From NCBI RefSeq assembly GCF_041817755.1, contig NZ_JBGYBX010000071.1:1-64000 (forward strand): 64,000 nt of DNA, given 5' to 3'. How positions within the stretch are numbered: position 1 is the stretch's first letter; every line of letters begins with the position of its first letter. The position numbers and the translations under genes were made by a program. Origin of the DNA: Glaesserella sp041817755 (GTDB taxonomy: Bacteria > Pseudomonadota > Gammaproteobacteria > Enterobacterales > Pasteurellaceae). Shown here one piece after another: positions 43,565-51,490 of the stretch. The notes below the pieces were generated by a model. The model was not told where the DNA came from. It was given only the letters and a program-made list of their open reading frames with translations, and made no database searches.

Positions 43565-44680
43565 TTATTTTCTACCGAAAAGTGCGGCAAAAAAACCTTT
43601 ATTATTTTTTTTGGATTTTTTATTACGTGAAACCATACCGATTACTTTCATTGATAATGACTCAATCTCTTCCTGACCATTCTTGCCCAAATCAATGGAA
43701 ATAACCTTATTGCTGTCGGTATGTTTCAAAAACGGGATAACCGCATCTACTTGGGTTTTTATCAGATTTTCTATATCCGTTTTCACCATCAATTTTGAGG
43801 TTTCTAATTTATTGTCCGAAAGACAAATAAAGGTACGGATAGGTTTACCCGTTGTGCTGCGAACACGTTCGCATTCATCCAAAAATTGTTTGGCAACACG
43901 TAAAGAGCCGATACGACGTTCTACCACCAATACAAAGTTATTGCTTTGCTCGATATATTTAGAAAAATCTTCTTTATTTACATTAAAGATAGGTTGATCA
44001 TAAATAATAAAATTGTATTTATTGGTTACCGCATTAGGTAAATTTCCCGGCTGACCTTTGTATAAACCTAAATATTCATTGTATTCCACAACATCATTTT
44101 GTATTTTTTTATCAAATAATAAATCGAGATCTTGTGAACCGTTTGAACCTTGCGCCAATAACACCGGAACTTTTTTATTAGTCACAATATTATTGGCAAT
44201 ATGTGAACTGATTAAACTCGAACCGATACCGCCTTTACAACCTAAAATACTGATCTTAATGGTATGACGAACTAAAGGAATATTAACCCCTGAAAGTACT
44301 TTCTCAACCATCTGCCCTAATTGTGAGTCAGAGTTAAAATAAAGTACGCCTTCATCTAACAATTTCTGAGATAATGAAATCGAGTCGCTTTCACCTAATA
44401 CGCAACACCATACGTTTTGGGGTATAACGCTATGAATACAATCAGTAATTACATGAACATTGGTTTCATTACCAATATCAGCAATAACGCCTAGAGTTTC
44501 TTCCTCAGAGAAAGCAATATCATGAGTAATGAAGATATTGTCATCAACGACTTCAACATTCTCCAAACCACGCGTACGCAACATCTGAGCGACTTCCATT
44601 CTAAGCTCTTCGCGTTCGGATAAAACGATAATTTTACGTACGCTATCAATTGCAACGCTGTCTTTATCAAGTAATAGCAT
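43565..44680 (-). CDS. tadZ: Tad localisation protein TadZ (CpaE family)
   Basis: A 371-residue protein with an N-terminal receiver-like domain (about residues 14-130) and a C-terminal ParA/MinD-like ATPase fold. The P-loop region is ISILGCKGGIGSSLISSHIA near 143-162: the usual GKT/S lysine is Ser, an atypical Walker A also seen in other TadZ proteins. In Aggregatibacter, TadZ marks the cell pole and recruits the Tad machine. A basic Lys-rich tail (SRNKKSKKNNKGFF) ends the chain. It lies between rcpB and tadA. Confidence 0.92.
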   Translation of the reverse strand: MLLLDKDSVAIDSVRKIIVLSEREELRMEVAQMLRTRGLENVEVVDDNIFITHDIAFSEEETLGVIADIGNETNVHVITDCIHSVIPQNVWCCVLGESDSISLSQKLLDEGVLYFNSDSQLGQMVEKVLSGVNIPLVRHTIKISILGCKGGIGSSLISSHIANNIVTNKKVPVLLAQGSNGSQDLDLLFDKKIQNDVVEYNEYLGLYKGQPGNLPNAVTNKYNFIIYDQPIFNVNKEDFSKYIEQSNNFVLVVERRIGSLRVAKQFLDECERVRSTTGKPIRTFICLSDNKLETSKLMVKTDIENLIKTQVDAVIPFLKHTDSNKVISIDLGKNGQEEIESLSMKVIGMVSRNKKSKKNNKGFFAALFGRK

Positions 44681-44704
44681 ATACTTAACCTTTTTTGTTA
44701 TTGT

Positions 44705-45208
44705 TTAATTCTTTAATTGAATATGTAAATTGCTTTTAGATGCACAAGGATTATACGGGTCAAAACTCATCATATCTTCAGCAGTATTTACTTTACAGTT
44801 AAAACGTCTTTCGCCGATATGTCTTACCTCGACATAGACCGGATAAGTATCACGTTTCATCTTACTGTGTTCCAGTTGAATACTTTTCGGCTTGACTTTT
44901 AATTTAACTAATTCATCTCGAACTTGTTTGGCACTTTGTTCCGAAGCCTTATTCGTCCAAATAATATATACTTTTTTAGTGCTATCACTGCCGAGCTCAC
45001 GGGTAACGTTTTGAGCGATATCCAATACCGATACCGGAGTGCTGTCTGCCAATACATAACGTTTTACCAACAGTTCTTTACTTGGAAGATAAGCACTCTT
45101 CGTCGGTTGTGCCGGTTTGATATTTTCAGCCAATTCAACACCGCTTAGGGCAACAGTTGGTGCGGAGAACACACAGAGTAACGAGAATACGGAAAGCAAT
45201 TTTCTCAT
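44705..45208 (-). CDS. rcpB: Rough-colony outer-membrane protein RcpB
   Basis: A 167-residue exported protein with signal peptide MRKLLSVFSLLCVFSAPTVALS. The rest has few recognisable motifs: a DSTPVSVLDIAQNVTREL segment and a Cys pair (FNCKVN...YNPCASK). The assignment rests mainly on its place between rcpA and tadZ, which is exactly where rcpB lies in Aggregatibacter, and on size. RcpB is proposed to gate or stabilise the RcpA secretin. The start overlaps the rcpA stop by 4 bases. Confidence 0.85.
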   Translation of the reverse strand: MRKLLSVFSLLCVFSAPTVALSGVELAENIKPAQPTKSAYLPSKELLVKRYVLADSTPVSVLDIAQNVTRELGSDSTKKVYIIWTNKASEQSAKQVRDELVKLKVKPKSIQLEHSKMKRDTYPVYVEVRHIGERRFNCKVNTAEDMMSFDPYNPCASKSNLHIQLKN

Positions 45209-46593
45209 TGGATAAATCCTCCATTTTTCAAGAAATTCGTTGTCAGTGTTTTATGGTATACGTCTTTAAACGATGTCGTATTAAAGAAGCGTTCCATGGT
45301 GCCCGTTCTTTCAAAGTTAGGGTAGATAATGTCGTCGCCGTTAACCGGTTTAACCAAATTTACCGTCGCCACAATCACTAATTCTTTACTTTCGCGTGTT
45401 GACGATGCGTTACGGAATAATGAGCCTAAAATCGGTACATCACCTAACACCGGTACTTTAGCAATGCCTTCCAAATCCTCTTTACTGAGTAATCCGCCTA
45501 AAATAAAGCTTTCACCGTCAGCCAGTTCAAAGGTCGATTTTGAACGGCGCGTATTGAAGTAAGGGATGGCGGTATCATCAACGGAATAGTTTCCGGCAAT
45601 GGTACTGACTTCTTGAGCCAAGATTAGTCGAATACGGTTATTCTTTTGAAGTTTGGCACCTACGCCTAATTTCACCCCGAAATCTTTATAAATAACGCTT
45701 AATTCACCATCTCGGTTACGTTGAGTGAACGGCACCTCACCACCGACTAAAATATCGGCGGTTTCACCGGAAAGCATCGAAATATTCGGTTCGGACAAAA
45801 TTTTACCGTTTCGTTGGTCATCTAATGCGTTAATAAACAAGTTCAAGTTGTTGGCATTAATTAAGGCTAATGAGGTACCGCTTGAACCGAAAGTGCCGGA
45901 CATACTTAAGTTACTTAAGTTTTTGAAGAAATTACCTTGTAAATTACTCCAGTTTACGCCGAGAGCATCAGAGAATTTTTTATTCACTTCAACAACGGTT
46001 AATTTCACGTTAATCAGTGTTGTTCCATCAACGCTTGCGTTGTTCACTACACCTTCATAATCATATTTGTCCAAAAACGGTATGTGTTCTTCTTTGCCGT
46101 CACGGGTTAACTTCGTTTCAATAACTTTTCTGGAACTCCCCAATCCCTCGCCGACGATACGATTAATATCATCTTTTTCAGCTTCTGATTTTGCATTGCC
46201 TTCAATCACATAAGCTTTACCGACTTTTTTCACGGACAAATTACTGTCCGGGAAACGGGTCTTAATTTGATTATTCGTATCCGAAATATTATTAATTACC
46301 GTGTTGACATTAACGACATCATCGGTAATCGGCGCACCGTCTTCACCGAAAGCAATCACTTCGGATTTCCCTTCCGCCTTGGCGTAAATCATAAAACTGT
46401 TATCGTCCAAAATTTCATAATCGGCGACATTCGGCGATGACACAAAAATCGTATCGATTTTTTGATTGGTTTTAATACGTTTACTTTGTCCTTGCTCCAT
46501 ATTGTATGTAGCAGCGAATGCACTTGAGGATAAAATCAGCCCGCATAGCCCGATACCGGTGAGCTTTTTCATCATTGTAGTTGTTGTTAACAT
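45205..46593 (-). CDS. rcpA: Tad secretin RcpA (CpaC family)
   Basis: A 462-residue outer-membrane secretin that forms the exit channel for the Flp pilus. The signal peptide (MMKKLTGIGLCGLILSSSAFA, in two pieces MMKKLTGIGL and CGLILSSSAFA) precedes the N-terminal BON/N-type domains (TNQKIDTIFVSSPNVADYEIL...). The secretin core has ILSEPNISMLSGETADILVGGEVPF and GGLLSKEDLEGIAKVPVLGDVPILGSLFR, the secretin signature. It ends in VVATVNLVKPV and a short tail. The start overlaps the rcpC stop by one base. Confidence 0.95.
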   Translation of the reverse strand: MLTTTTMMKKLTGIGLCGLILSSSAFAATYNMEQGQSKRIKTNQKIDTIFVSSPNVADYEILDDNSFMIYAKAEGKSEVIAFGEDGAPITDDVVNVNTVINNISDTNNQIKTRFPDSNLSVKKVGKAYVIEGNAKSEAEKDDINRIVGEGLGSSRKVIETKLTRDGKEEHIPFLDKYDYEGVVNNASVDGTTLINVKLTVVEVNKKFSDALGVNWSNLQGNFFKNLSNLSMSGTFGSSGTSLALINANNLNLFINALDDQRNGKILSEPNISMLSGETADILVGGEVPFTQRNRDGELSVIYKDFGVKLGVGAKLQKNNRIRLILAQEVSTIAGNYSVDDTAIPYFNTRRSKSTFELADGESFILGGLLSKEDLEGIAKVPVLGDVPILGSLFRNASSTRESKELVIVATVNLVKPVNGDDIIYPNFERTGTMERFFNTTSFKDVYHKTLTTNFLKNGGFIQ

Positions 46594-47414
46594 TATTTAT
46601 TACCTCTTAATTCTCTGACAAATGCACCGCGGTGATTAGTCGGTCCGGCTTTATGGCTTGGCATTACAATCAGTTTTGAACCGTTTTCTAAAGAATAAAG
46701 TTCTTTGAGTTTGGCGGCATTTAATTTGACGGCGACATAACCTAAGAAATCCGTGTTTTGAATCACGCCGCTTTCTTGGCTTTCAACGTCGTTTGTTTTA
46801 AAAATTTTGACTTGTAATACGGTTAAATTATCGACGAGTTTAACTAAGTTCATTTTTTCCGTATCACTACGATCCAAATCGCGCTGCTGGTTATAGATAG
46901 AGACTGAGTCACCCTGACGCAAAGTGTCCAAAATATATTGCTCCGGCTCTTTAATATAAATGCGATAAGCGACTTCTTGCGTCGGATCCAAGCTTGAAAT
47001 TAAGAAACGGGTATCATTCGGTGAAATCACATTATTTTTAGATAACAACGATCCTGAAGTCAGGTTTTCCGCCACAAGGAAGCCTTGAAGCGTGCCGCTG
47101 TCTCCGCTTTTTATTAATTCGCTCAGATCGGATTCGACTAACGGGCTGGTCTCCTCTACTTTGACTTGGGAGAGAGTATAATCGTCAGCCTGTAATAACA
47201 TCCCTTTTTTAAGATCTCGGTTGGCGGTTGCCGTCGTCACCAATACTTCAACGATTTTTTTCTCCTCCACTTCTTCAACCGGTGGCGGTGGAGGAGGCGG
47301 CGCTTCCGCCGTTTGAGCAGGAGTCTCTTCGCTTGGCGAAGGAAGGAAAAAAAGTCCTCCCACACCAACAACAAGGATAAGAATGGAAATAATAAAAAGT
47401 GCCCTGTAGTTCAT
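46593..47414 (-). CDS. rcpC: Tad pilus periplasmic protein RcpC (CpaB family)
   Basis: A 273-residue protein anchored by an N-terminal helix (ALFIISILILVVGVGGLFFL), followed by a Pro-rich linker (APPPPPPPVEEVEEKK). A SAF domain follows (TATANRDLKKGMLLQADDYTLSQVKV, near residues 60-85) and a C-terminal CpaB domain with VAVKLNAAKLKELYSLENGSKLIVMPS. CpaB/RcpC proteins influence Flp pilin modification and the secretin. The gene follows tadV by 34 bp and overlaps rcpA by one base. Confidence 0.92.
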   Translation of the reverse strand: MNYRALFIISILILVVGVGGLFFLPSPSEETPAQTAEAPPPPPPPVEEVEEKKIVEVLVTTATANRDLKKGMLLQADDYTLSQVKVEETSPLVESDLSELIKSGDSGTLQGFLVAENLTSGSLLSKNNVISPNDTRFLISSLDPTQEVAYRIYIKEPEQYILDTLRQGDSVSIYNQQRDLDRSDTEKMNLVKLVDNLTVLQVKIFKTNDVESQESGVIQNTDFLGYVAVKLNAAKLKELYSLENGSKLIVMPSHKAGPTNHRGAFVRELRGNK

Positions 47415-47448
47415 GTTTTAGCCCTTAGGTAAGATAACAATCAATTAT

Positions 47449-47880
47449 TTATAAATTAAATAGTGCCAAATTCGTCAGAAAACCGATACTGATGGCAACA
47501 CCGTACGGTAATCCGTTATTTCGGATGGATTGTCTGAAAAAAATCCAGCCGATAATAATTAACAATAAACCTGCGAACGAGGTAAAAAAGAAAAAAGGAA
47601 TAATTTGCTCTGCCGATATGGTTAACATTAGCACAGAAACTAGTTTGACATCACCGGCACCGATAACCCCCAAGGTAAAGAGAATAAACCCTGCACATAA
47701 GGTCATGAGTGCGGAAAAGATAAAGATTTGTCCATGTGTCAACCACGCAAGTGGCAAAATAATAAAAAATAAAATAATAATAATGTTATTGCTAATAATT
47801 CTTGAGCGAATATCTGTCCATGAAAGTCTTATTAGCAATAAAATTACTGAAAGATATAAAACAGCAATAATATAGTCCAT
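47449..47880 (-). CDS. tadV: Tad prepilin peptidase TadV
   Basis: A 143-residue membrane aspartic protease that cleaves Flp, TadE and TadF leaders. The two catalytic Asp residues are seen in SWTDIRSRIISN (about residue 22) and in the GxGD motif GVIGAGDVKLVSVL (about residue 76). There are about six hydrophobic segments. It lacks the N-terminal methylase domain of PilD, as normal for TadV. It follows flp-2 by 6 bp. Confidence 0.94.
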   Translation of the reverse strand: MDYIIAVLYLSVILLLIRLSWTDIRSRIISNNIIIILFFIILPLAWLTHGQIFIFSALMTLCAGFILFTLGVIGAGDVKLVSVLMLTISAEQIIPFFFFTSFAGLLLIIIGWIFFRQSIRNNGLPYGVAISIGFLTNLALFNL

Positions 47881-47886
47881 TAATTA

Positions 47887-48084
47887 TTACACTCTCACGA
47901 TAGCATTGATGATGATATCGCTAAATTCATTAAATTTATCCTTAATTACCTCAGTTATCCCTTTTTCTCCGTAAAGGATAAACACCACGGCAACGCCCAT
48001 TGCAACCACGATTAAACCGTATTCTAATGAGGTAATTCCTTTTTGCTCCCTAAAAAATCGGGAAAATGCTTTTGAGATATCCAT
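47887..48084 (-). CDS. flp-2: Flp-2 pilin
   Basis: A 65-residue Flp-type prepilin: basic leader SKAFSRFFREQKG, cleavage site G/ITSLEYGLIVVAMGVAVVFIL with Glu at +5 and Tyr at +6, then a short C-terminal part. It is the paralogue of flp-1, 74 bp upstream of it in transcription order. In Aggregatibacter the second flp gene is not needed for adherence; whether it is expressed here is not known. Confidence 0.92.
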   Translation of the reverse strand: MDISKAFSRFFREQKGITSLEYGLIVVAMGVAVVFILYGEKGITEVIKDKFNEFSDIIINAIVRV

Positions 48085-48105
48085 TTTATTTGTTATATTT
48101 TTCCG

Positions 48106-48147
48106 GCAGACTTCCCTTTTTGCCCGAAAGCCGTCAAGGAAGTCTGC
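48106..48147 (-). terminator. Stem-loop between flp-1 and flp-2 (attenuator or RNA stabiliser)
   Basis: A perfect 10-bp stem GCAGACTTCC (48106-48115) / GGAAGTCTGC (48138-48147) encloses a 22-base loop. On the minus strand it is followed by CGGAAAAATAT rather than a T-run, so it is more likely a 3' stabiliser or partial attenuator that keeps flp-1 mRNA in excess than a simple terminator. Confidence 0.7.
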
Positions 48148-48158
48148 AGTTTATGTGA

Positions 48159-48383
48159 TTATTTCGCCACTGATGTTGTTGACATAGTTGTAGCTAAAGA
48201 ACCGAATTTAGCTTGTAGTTTTTGGATAAATCCATCGTTGCTGTAGAATACGACTACGATCATTGCCGCTACAGCCACGGCGATTAAACCGTACTCGATA
48301 GCCGTAACCCCTTTTTCATCTTTTTTGAAGTTACGGAAAGCTTCTGTTACTGCGATGTAAGCTTTAGTTGTTAAGTTAAACAT
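48159..48383 (-). CDS. flp-1: Flp-1 pilin, major fimbrial subunit
   Basis: A 74-residue prepilin and first gene of the tad operon. A leader with basic residues (AFRNFKKDEKG) is followed by the cleavage motif G/VTAIEYGLIAVAVAAMIVVVF, which has the canonical Glu +5 and Tyr +6. The mature pilin of about 48 residues continues into a short polar tail (KFGSLATTMSTTSVAK) whose Ser/Thr content would suit glycosylation, as reported for Flp1 of Aggregatibacter. A GGAG ribosome site lies before the ATG. The large A+T-rich region upstream holds the promoter. Confidence 0.95.
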   Translation of the reverse strand: MFNLTTKAYIAVTEAFRNFKKDEKGVTAIEYGLIAVAVAAMIVVVFYSNDGFIQKLQAKFGSLATTMSTTSVAK

Positions 48384-48427
48384 TTTTTTTCTCCATTGAA
48401 GTCCATTTTCAGGACAAGTTAAGTTAA

Positions 48428-48457
48428 ATACTAAATCGTCAAATTGTTAATTGTGAA
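48428..48457 (-). promoter_or_regulatory. Candidate flp-1/tad promoter
   Basis: On the minus strand TTCACA (48452-48457) and TAGTAT (48428-48433) are spaced by 18 bases and lie about 45 bases before the flp-1 ATG. Both are imperfect sigma-70 hexamers. Confidence 0.4.
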
Positions 48458-48852
48458 CCCCACCAACTGGTAGGAGCTCCTATTTTAAGCTTCATCAAAA
48501 AAAAAACAATACTTTACTCACAACTAAATTTTAGCTAAATAAATTACATTTATTTACAAAACTTCTTTAGCAAAGGCTAATACAATCGAATTTATAGCCG
48601 TTAATCATGCTGAGTAATATAACATATAACAAATGGTTATTTAGCATGACAACACCATCTAAAACAACAGGTTAGATCAAAAAAAACACTACTCAAACAG
48701 CAGATTTATTACAAATTATTGTCATTTATGCCGTGATTTTGGGGGAAATATAAGGGAGGGGCGAAATATTTAGCAAGTTAATATTTACAAAGCATTAATG
48801 TTTTTCAAGTAAAAGTTGATGAAAACAGTAGGTTATTTGAGCATAAAAGGAG

Positions 48853-48908
48853 CAAGCGGTGAGTTTCCTTGTAAAATTTACAAATTTCAGACCGGAAACC
48901 ACCGCTTG
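48853..48908 (-). terminator. Uptake-signal hairpin after glpC
   Basis: CAAGCGGT (48853-48860) and GTTTCC (48863-48868) pair with GGAAAC (48894-48899) and ACCGCTTG (48901-48908). The structure lies directly after the glpC stop and is followed on the minus strand by TCCTTTTATG, so it likely acts as the glpABC terminator. Confidence 0.6.
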
Positions 48909-48912
48909 TTGA

Positions 48913-50190
48913 CTATTTTTGAATCGACATTGCTAATAATGTAATCGGATGTAAGCAAGTAAGATTGGTTGACATATCGATTTGCCATTTACAGGTTTCG
49001 CATTCGGAGACAACGTAATCAAATCCGCCGTTATTGATGCGTTCAAATAATGTGTTACCGATTGCCTGTGCGGTGTTATAGTTTTCGGATTTAAAACCAT
49101 AAGTGCCGGCAATACCGCAACATTGCGACGGTAAAATGACGATTTCCAGTCCCGGAATCCGTTTTAACACCGCCAAGGTATAACGTGCCCAGCCGGCTTT
49201 TTCCACATGGCAGGCGGTATGATAAGCAATGCGTAGCGGCATGGGTTTAAACGTCGGTATGTTGCCTTGCTCGAACAGTTTGTAGAGATAGCGTGTGACA
49301 ATATTGACGTTTGAACGAACTTTCGCATTGTCCATGCCTAATACATGATGATATTCGTCACGTAAATTCATGGTGCAACTGGAGGAGGTGCCGACCACAT
49401 CCAAGCGCCGCTCAATTACAGCTTTTTCCAATTGATGCAGATTAAAGGTTGCTTGCTGTTTTGCCCGTTCAGGAAAACCGTTGACCATCAGCGGTAAGCC
49501 GCAACATTTTTCTTTTTCTAACAATACTACGCCGATGTCCATGGCGTTGAATACGTCAATCAATTCTTTTCCGAGCTGCGGATTATTATAATTGACATAA
49601 CAACCGTGATAATACGCCACTTTATTGCGGTAAAGCGCTTGGCGTTCGGCGGCTTTTTTCAGATACCAATTGCGGAAAGAGCCGAAAGCATATTTCGGCA
49701 GCGTGCGGTGTCGGCTGACATTTAAGGTTTTTTCGAGTAAAAAGCGGGTCGCTTTGAGTCCCGTAATCGTATTGACAATCGGTGCAAACGGGGTGTTGAG
49801 CTTGCCCATGATGTCGGTGTTACTCAGTACCGCATCACGAAGTTTATGCATGAGCGGCTTATGTTGACGATCTACATGACGGTTTCGGGCGCGTACGATA
49901 ATGTCGCCGATTTTAACGTCCGACGGGCAGGCGATCTCACAACGTTTACAATTGGTGCAATATTTCAAGGCTTCATCATAGAGTTCGGCGCTTTTTAAGC
50001 GTAACCGCTCTCCGTCTGGGCCGGCTTGCTTCGGTCCGGGATAATGCGGATTCTGACGGGACACCGGGCAAACCGCCGTACATGCCGTACATTTGATACA
50101 ACTTTCAAACGACGCATCGATGCCTTGGTGAATGACGGACGGTAGCACATTTTGTTGCGCTTGTTCGATTAAACGTTGAATGTTGTTCAT
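48913..50190 (-). CDS. glpC: Anaerobic glycerol-3-phosphate dehydrogenase subunit C
   Basis: A 425-residue Fe-S membrane-anchor subunit of the GlpABC complex, which passes electrons from glycerol-3-phosphate to menaquinone during anaerobic growth. Two 4Fe-4S motifs lie at the N-terminus, CIKCTACTAVCPV and CTNCKRCEIACPS. Two CCG-type Cys domains follow, with GCYVNYNNP...CCGLPL and TACHVEKAG...CCGIAG. The start at 50190 (MNNIQRLIEQ) follows the glpB stop by one base. It is the last gene of glpABC. Confidence 0.95.
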   Translation of the reverse strand: MNNIQRLIEQAQQNVLPSVIHQGIDASFESCIKCTACTAVCPVSRQNPHYPGPKQAGPDGERLRLKSAELYDEALKYCTNCKRCEIACPSDVKIGDIIVRARNRHVDRQHKPLMHKLRDAVLSNTDIMGKLNTPFAPIVNTITGLKATRFLLEKTLNVSRHRTLPKYAFGSFRNWYLKKAAERQALYRNKVAYYHGCYVNYNNPQLGKELIDVFNAMDIGVVLLEKEKCCGLPLMVNGFPERAKQQATFNLHQLEKAVIERRLDVVGTSSSCTMNLRDEYHHVLGMDNAKVRSNVNIVTRYLYKLFEQGNIPTFKPMPLRIAYHTACHVEKAGWARYTLAVLKRIPGLEIVILPSQCCGIAGTYGFKSENYNTAQAIGNTLFERINNGGFDYVVSECETCKWQIDMSTNLTCLHPITLLAMSIQK

Positions 50191-50191
50191 T

Positions 50192-51490
50192 TCATTTGCC
50201 CTCCTGCTCAGATTGCAAAATGTACTCCGCCACACTGAGGGCGGTGACTACGGCAACACCGGACGCGCAGCCGAGCGCCAAGCTGTCAAAACCGCCGATT
50301 ACATTGCCGATAGCGTAGAGGTTGTCAATGAATCGCCCGTCTTTGCGGACTTGGCATTTGTCATTGATCGCCACGCCGGCGGATTGATAAGGTTGTGACT
50401 GTGAAAAGCGGGATTGTGTCCACGACAAGCGGTCGGATTTGCCAAACGTTTTGCAACCGATGATATCTGCTCGAAAAATCGGTTCATAAATTTCATCAAA
50501 ATCGGCAATCAAACCATTACTGAAATAACTGCCGGTTGCCAGCACAACGTGTTCGGCGGACACGGCATCATCCGGATACAGATTGGTGTAAACCCGCATG
50601 ACTTTATGTTGTTCGATGTCCGCTTTTATCGCTCTGTCGCCGTTTAACATAAAGCCGCCCAATTGTTCAAAACGTTGGCGGAGCTGTTTGTGTTGGCGAA
50701 TCCCCAATAATGACGGTGGGAGCGTCGGTAGTTCAAACAGGGCAATGCCGACCGCTTCTTTTAATTGATTGAAAAAGCGTTGATCGTCCAAGCCGAAGCA
50801 TGCCGGTAAAAAGACGGCTTGAGCGCCTTGTGCGGCTTGTTGAATTTCGTTGACCAACTCACGGAAAGCCAATTTATGTTCCAATAATTGGGCGATATTC
50901 ACGCTGCGAAATTCGCGCGCATTATTCCGCAGTTGATCCAGCTGCGGAATGTTAAGGTAGCCGGTCGTCAACGTACAGGCGGCAAAAGGCGCCTGCCGTT
51001 TTAAATTATCGGCTAATAATTGCGGTTGAAAATCATGGAAACCTTCGATCCCCAAAATCGCGACGGAGTCGTATGCAAAGGTGGCATCCTGTTCGAGCGT
51101 TGGTACGCTGTTCGGCGAAAGCCAACTCGGACGTAGCCCGCCCAGCGGCGTGACCCGTAAATGGTTTTTCTCCGCCGAGCCGATGAGCGCTAAATCAAGC
51201 GCTCGGGCAAGTTGTTCGAATTGTTGCGCTTTTTCAAGGACTTTCTTTTTCCCGAGTAAACTGTAAGGGTGTTCCGGTAAGCTCCTTTTTAAGGAAGCAT
51301 AGGATTTGCAAAATTCTTGCACAATCTTACCGCTTGTTAAACGCCCGAGCAGATCCATCGAGCCGGAAGAAAAATCAATCGCCGCCTGCCCGTTATTGAT
51401 GATCACGCAACGTTTGCCTTGTTGTTGCAGCGTAATCCCGCATGTGAGACCTGCAAGACCGCCGCCGATAATAATTACGTCAAAATTCAT
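50192..51490 (-). CDS. glpB: Anaerobic glycerol-3-phosphate dehydrogenase subunit B
   Basis: A 432-residue FMN/FAD-type subunit of GlpABC. The dinucleotide-binding motif FDVIIIGGGLAGLTCGITLQQQG opens the protein, started at 51490, which has an AAGGA ribosome site; the open frame extends further but into glpA. The C-terminal flavin segment DNLYAIGNVIGGFDSLALGCASGVAVVTAL is intact. It overlaps glpA by 11 bases and adjoins glpC. Length is close to E. coli GlpB (419). Confidence 0.94.
   Translation of the reverse strand: MNFDVIIIGGGLAGLTCGITLQQQGKRCVIINNGQAAIDFSSGSMDLLGRLTSGKIVQEFCKSYASLKRSLPEHPYSLLGKKKVLEKAQQFEQLARALDLALIGSAEKNHLRVTPLGGLRPSWLSPNSVPTLEQDATFAYDSVAILGIEGFHDFQPQLLADNLKRQAPFAACTLTTGYLNIPQLDQLRNNAREFRSVNIAQLLEHKLAFRELVNEIQQAAQGAQAVFLPACFGLDDQRFFNQLKEAVGIALFELPTLPPSLLGIRQHKQLRQRFEQLGGFMLNGDRAIKADIEQHKVMRVYTNLYPDDAVSAEHVVLATGSYFSNGLIADFDEIYEPIFRADIIGCKTFGKSDRLSWTQSRFSQSQPYQSAGVAINDKCQVRKDGRFIDNLYAIGNVIGGFDSLALGCASGVAVVTALSVAEYILQSEQEGK

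Larger units (their letters stand above)
48384..48912. other. A+T-rich promoter region upstream of the tad locus
   Basis: No gene is seen in these 529 bases. Features are a candidate flp-1 promoter (48428-48457), a perfect 12-bp palindrome TAGGAGCTCCTA (48471-48482), an AAATAAAT/ATTTATTT inverted repeat (48537-48555), several A-tracts, and the uptake-signal hairpin that follows glpC (48853-48908). Its size and composition suggest control by nucleoid proteins or several regulators, but no specific operator was recognised. Confidence 0.5.

Noticed and set aside
44705..45208. rcpB gene as an unrelated small exported protein
   Set aside because: Its own motifs are weak, but position, coupling to rcpA, size and signal peptide all agree with RcpB.
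48471..48482. TAGGAGCTCCTA palindrome as a specific operator
   Set aside because: It is a perfect 12-bp palindrome upstream of flp-1 but matches no operator I know and occurs once in the window, so it is only mentioned in the region entry.
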